Source: Alphaproteobacteria bacterium (GTDB taxonomy: Bacteria; Pseudomonadota; Alphaproteobacteria; JANSWW01). From it: 64,000 nucleotides of DNA. Of the stretch, positions 61,780 to 64,000 are shown in pieces. The position numbers and the translations under genes are program-made. The notes beneath the pieces were generated by a model. The model was given only the letters and a program-made list of their open reading frames with translations, was not told where the DNA came from and did no database searches. The DNA lies in assembly GCA_024743275.1 (NCBI GenBank), contig JANSWW010000006.1, positions 186,001-250,000 of the forward strand, given 5' to 3'. How positions within the stretch are numbered: position 1 is the first letter of the stretch; each line of letters starts with the position of its first letter.

Positions 61780-61940
61780 ACCGGTTCGCCCCGGACCATT
61801 GCACGAACGCAAAATCCGTTGGCCTGCCTGCGCATTGTTGCAAGCCCCCCGGCGCGCCATCTTCTTCCCAACAGCGCAATGCGGAACCCTTTCCCGGCAA
61901 CCCCGGACGGCCCGCCGCTTGACAGAGAAGGAGAAGAACA

Positions 61941-62651
61941 ATGGTCGATATCCGTCCCTTCAACACCCTCGGTGCCGCCAATTTCGGCTGGCTCGACGCC
62001 CATCACCATTTCAGCTTCGGGCATTACTACGATGCCTCGCGCATGGGCTGGGGCGCGCTCCGGGTCTGGAACGACGACACGATCGACGCCCAGACCGGGT
62101 TCGATCCGCACCCGCACCGGGACATGGAGATCATCACCTATGTCCGCAAAGGCGCGATCACCCACCAGGACCGCCTCGGCAACGAGGGCCGAACGGAAGC
62201 CGGCGACATCCAGGTGATGCATGCCGGGACCGGCATCGTCCACGCCGAGTACAACCTCGAGCCGGACGAGACCCAGATCTTCCAGATCTGGATCGAGCCG
62301 GGCAAGCGCGGCGCCGAGCCGGGCTGGGCCCAGCGGGAGTTCAACGATGTCGGCCGCAACGCCTTCAAGGTGCTGGCCAGCGGCCGGGACCGGGACCAGG
62401 GCAGCGACGCCCTGCCGATCTATCAGGACGCCGCCGTCATCGGTGGGCGGTTCGACGAGGGTCGGGAGACGACCTACACTGTCGAGCCCGGCCGGCTGGC
62501 CTACATGGTCGCCAATGAGGGCATTCTGACGGTGAACGGCGAGAAGGCGACCGCCCGCGACGGCATCGCGATCTCCTCGGGCGAGACCGTCACGATCAAG
62601 GCCGAGACGCCGGTCGAGCTGGTGCTCGTCGACGTTCCGGAACACGCGTAA
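61941..62651 (+). CDS. Pirin-family protein
   Basis: 236 residues. Two cupin-type domains; the metal site reads HPHRDMEIITYVRKGAITHQD and HAGTGIVHAEYNLE, with the expected His/His/His/Glu ligands. Pirins can act as quercetin dioxygenases or regulators; role here unknown. A 161-bp gap separates it from the FrhB-like gene. A GAAGGAGAAG site precedes the ATG. Confidence 0.93.
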   Translation: MVDIRPFNTLGAANFGWLDAHHHFSFGHYYDASRMGWGALRVWNDDTIDAQTGFDPHPHRDMEIITYVRKGAITHQDRLGNEGRTEAGDIQVMHAGTGIVHAEYNLEPDETQIFQIWIEPGKRGAEPGWAQREFNDVGRNAFKVLASGRDRDQGSDALPIYQDAAVIGGRFDEGRETTYTVEPGRLAYMVANEGILTVNGEKATARDGIAISSGETVTIKAETPVELVLVDVPEHA

Positions 62652-62674
62652 CCCCGGCCGCAAGGGAGAAGACC

Positions 62675-63640
62675 ATGGGACTGTTGGTGGACGGTGTCTG
62701 GCACGACAAATGGTACGACACCAAGTCGTCGAAGGGCGCCTTTATCCGATCCGAATCCCAGTTCAGGAACTGGATAACGGCCGACGGTTCCAGCGGCTTC
62801 CCGGCCGAGGCGGACCGTTACCGGCTCTATGTCTCGCTCGCCTGTCCCTGGGCGCACCGCACCCTCATCGTGCGGGCGCTCAAAGGGCTGGAGGACGCGA
62901 TCCCGGTCACCGTGGTCTCGCCCTATATGGGCGAGAACGGCTGGCCGTTCGCCGACGGGCACAGCGATCCGGAGTTCGGCAAGGACTTTCTGTGGCAGAT
63001 CTATACCGAGGCGCGGCCGGACTATTCCGGCCGGGTCACGGTGCCGGTGCTGTTCGACCGGAAGACCGGGACGATCGTCAATAACGAGAGCGCCGAGATT
63101 GTCCGGATGCTGAACAGCGCCTTCAACGCGTTCGCGACGAACCCGGACCTGGACCTCTATCCCGAACCGCTCCGCGCCGAGATCGACGCGGTCAACGCCC
63201 GGATCTACGACACGGTCAACAACGGGGTCTATAAGACCGGCTTCGCGACCACGCAGGAGAAATACGACCAGGCGGTCCACCCGCTCTTCGACAGCCTCGA
63301 CTGGCTGGATGAAAGGCTGGCAAACCAGCGCTATCTGGTGGGCGACCGGCCGACCGAGGCGGATTGGCGGCTGTTCGCCACCCTGGTGCGCTTCGACGCG
63401 GTCTATTTCGCCCACTTCAAATGCAATATCCGTCAGATCCGCGACTATCCCAATCTTCAGGGTTATCTGAAGGAGCTTTATCAGATGCCGGGCGTGGCGG
63501 AGACCGTCGATTTCCGCCACATCATCCAGCATTACTACTGGTCCCAGAAATCGGTGAATCCGTCAGGCATCGTCCCGGCGGGCGCCGCCCCGGACCTCAC
63601 CGGTCCCCATGGCCGCGATCGCCTCGCCAAAGCGGCGTAG
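62675..63640 (+). CDS. Glutathionyl-hydroquinone reductase (Xi-class GST, YqjG type)
   Basis: 321 residues. LACPWAHRTLIVRALKGLEDAIPVTVV carries the catalytic cysteine of the Xi class (C-P-W-A-H), followed by TVVSPYMGENGWPF, VPVLFDRKTGTIVNNESAEIVRMLN and a C-terminal helical domain with DWLDERLANQRYLVGDRPTEADWRLFATLVRFDAVY. It removes glutathione from glutathionyl-hydroquinones. It begins 23 bp after pirin and may share its transcript. Confidence 0.93.
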   Translation: MGLLVDGVWHDKWYDTKSSKGAFIRSESQFRNWITADGSSGFPAEADRYRLYVSLACPWAHRTLIVRALKGLEDAIPVTVVSPYMGENGWPFADGHSDPEFGKDFLWQIYTEARPDYSGRVTVPVLFDRKTGTIVNNESAEIVRMLNSAFNAFATNPDLDLYPEPLRAEIDAVNARIYDTVNNGVYKTGFATTQEKYDQAVHPLFDSLDWLDERLANQRYLVGDRPTEADWRLFATLVRFDAVYFAHFKCNIRQIRDYPNLQGYLKELYQMPGVAETVDFRHIIQHYYWSQKSVNPSGIVPAGAAPDLTGPHGRDRLAKAA

Positions 63641-63649
63641 CGAAACGGT

Positions 63650-64000
63650 CTAATCAACCGGGAAGGTTTTGCGGAAGGCGGCCTCGCCCGACGGCGAGAA
63701 GAGGACGGCCCGGGACTGGGCCACTTGTCGGGCCCAGCCGAGATCCTGGAAGCGTTGGAGCAGGGCCCGTCCGACACTGCCGCCGAGATGGGAGCGACGC
63801 TCGCTCCAGTCGAGGCATTCCCGGCAGAGCGGAGCCTTCTTGCGGCCCAATTCCGCCATGTCGACTCCGAACGCGACGAGAAAGCGCCGGCCTTCCTCGG
63901 TCGGCTCGATGCCGTCCGCCGTCAGCGCGAGATAACCGCTGGACACCAGGCTCGTATAGAGCCGGATGCCCATCTCGCCGGCGAGATGGTGATAGCAAAC
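63650..64000 (-). CDS. ArsR-like winged-helix regulator, C-terminal part (partial)
   Basis: Open to the window edge: VCYHHLAGEMGIRLYTSLVSSGYLALTADGIEPTEEGRRFLVAFGVDMAELGRKKAPLCRECLDWSERRSHLGGSVGRALLQRFQDLGWARQ... The CYxHLAG(E/R)(M/L)G motif, the L-T-x-E-G-x-x-F wing and the CRECLDWSERR segment match a group of ArsR-type winged-helix proteins with a second DNA-binding-like domain. The N-terminal helix-turn-helix lies beyond position 64000. Its target, possibly the convergent GST/pirin pair, is not shown. Confidence 0.72.
   Translation of the reverse strand, partial: VCYHHLAGEMGIRLYTSLVSSGYLALTADGIEPTEEGRRFLVAFGVDMAELGRKKAPLCRECLDWSERRSHLGGSVGRALLQRFQDLGWARQVAQSRAVLFSPSGEAAFRKTFPVD

Noticed and set aside
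1..64000. tRNA, rRNA, CRISPR, insertion sequence or prophage
   Set aside because: No tRNA arms, rRNA core motifs, regular direct repeats, transposase or integrase signatures were seen; a tool search would be needed for certainty on tRNAs.

Overview
This window looks like chromosomal core DNA from a high-GC alphaproteobacterium, most likely a Rhodospirillales-type lineage. The reasons are gene content and order: serA-hisZ-purA; rpoH beside rluD and a small DUF6476-type membrane protein; the petABC cytochrome bc1 operon divergent from trmL-hemF; lgt-MidA methyltransferase-pgeF; prs-rplY-pth-ychF; DUF1285-Nudix-cca-DUF6111; a SAM-II riboswitch, a class typical of alphaproteobacteria, in front of metY; and a UbiK/BMFP-like protein with a lysine/alanine tail. 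I saw no rRNA, tRNA, CRISPR array, insertion sequence, integrase or phage gene. Genus and species cannot be fixed from this sequence by reading alone.

Layout. 1-6.4 kb: end of serA, hisZ and purA (serine, histidine and purine synthesis), then a degenerate kinase-like tail-anchored protein with a small membrane partner, then rpoH. 6.5-13.9 kb: rluD, a DUF6476-type protein, threonine aldolase, a divergent DoxX/LysR pair around a clear inverted repeat, an ectoine-hydrolase-like enzyme, an AT-rich stretch with inverted repeats, a small orphan protein, and SAM-II riboswitch plus terminator in front of metY. 14-22.3 kb: pentapeptide-repeat protein, a pentein (DDAH-like) hydrolase, a GmhB-like phosphatase, an XRE regulator, Sel1 and lipoprotein genes, omega-aminotransferase, YgfZ, a GDCCVxC protein and the mntR-meaB operon. 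22.9-26.8 kb: a four-gene Mn/Zn-type ABC importer divergent from mntR. 26.9-30.8 kb: a hybrid sensor kinase, VOC, YbjN and BMFP proteins, with paired DnaA-box-like sites. 30.9-39.3 kb: hldD, lgt, MidA, pgeF, an M24-family protein, a lipoprotein, prs, rplY, pth. 39.5-45.3 kb: oligopeptide-type binding protein, iron alcohol dehydrogenase, ychF, dienelactone hydrolase, mtnP. 45.4-49.7 kb: petABC, trmL, hemF. 49.7-53.6 kb: a solute-binding protein, cca, DUF6111, Nudix, DUF1285. 53.8-61.8 kb: a tightly coupled MoxR-DUF58-DUF4159-DUF1355 operon ending in an FrhB-like iron-sulfur protein. 61.9-64 kb: pirin, glutathionyl-hydroquinone reductase and a truncated ArsR-like regulator.

Most of the window is housekeeping metabolism, envelope biogenesis and respiration. 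The points that most reward a second look are the pseudokinase/membrane pair (2850-5458), the FrhB-like gene translationally coupled to the MoxR operon (60508), the SAM-II riboswitch with a following intrinsic terminator (12389-12480), two M24-fold enzymes without the usual metal ligands, in-frame 12-bp repeats carrying the stop codon of cca, and the DnaA-box pair at 30.34 kb. I found no convincing complete new defence or mobile system; that is a judgement from reading, not from database searching.
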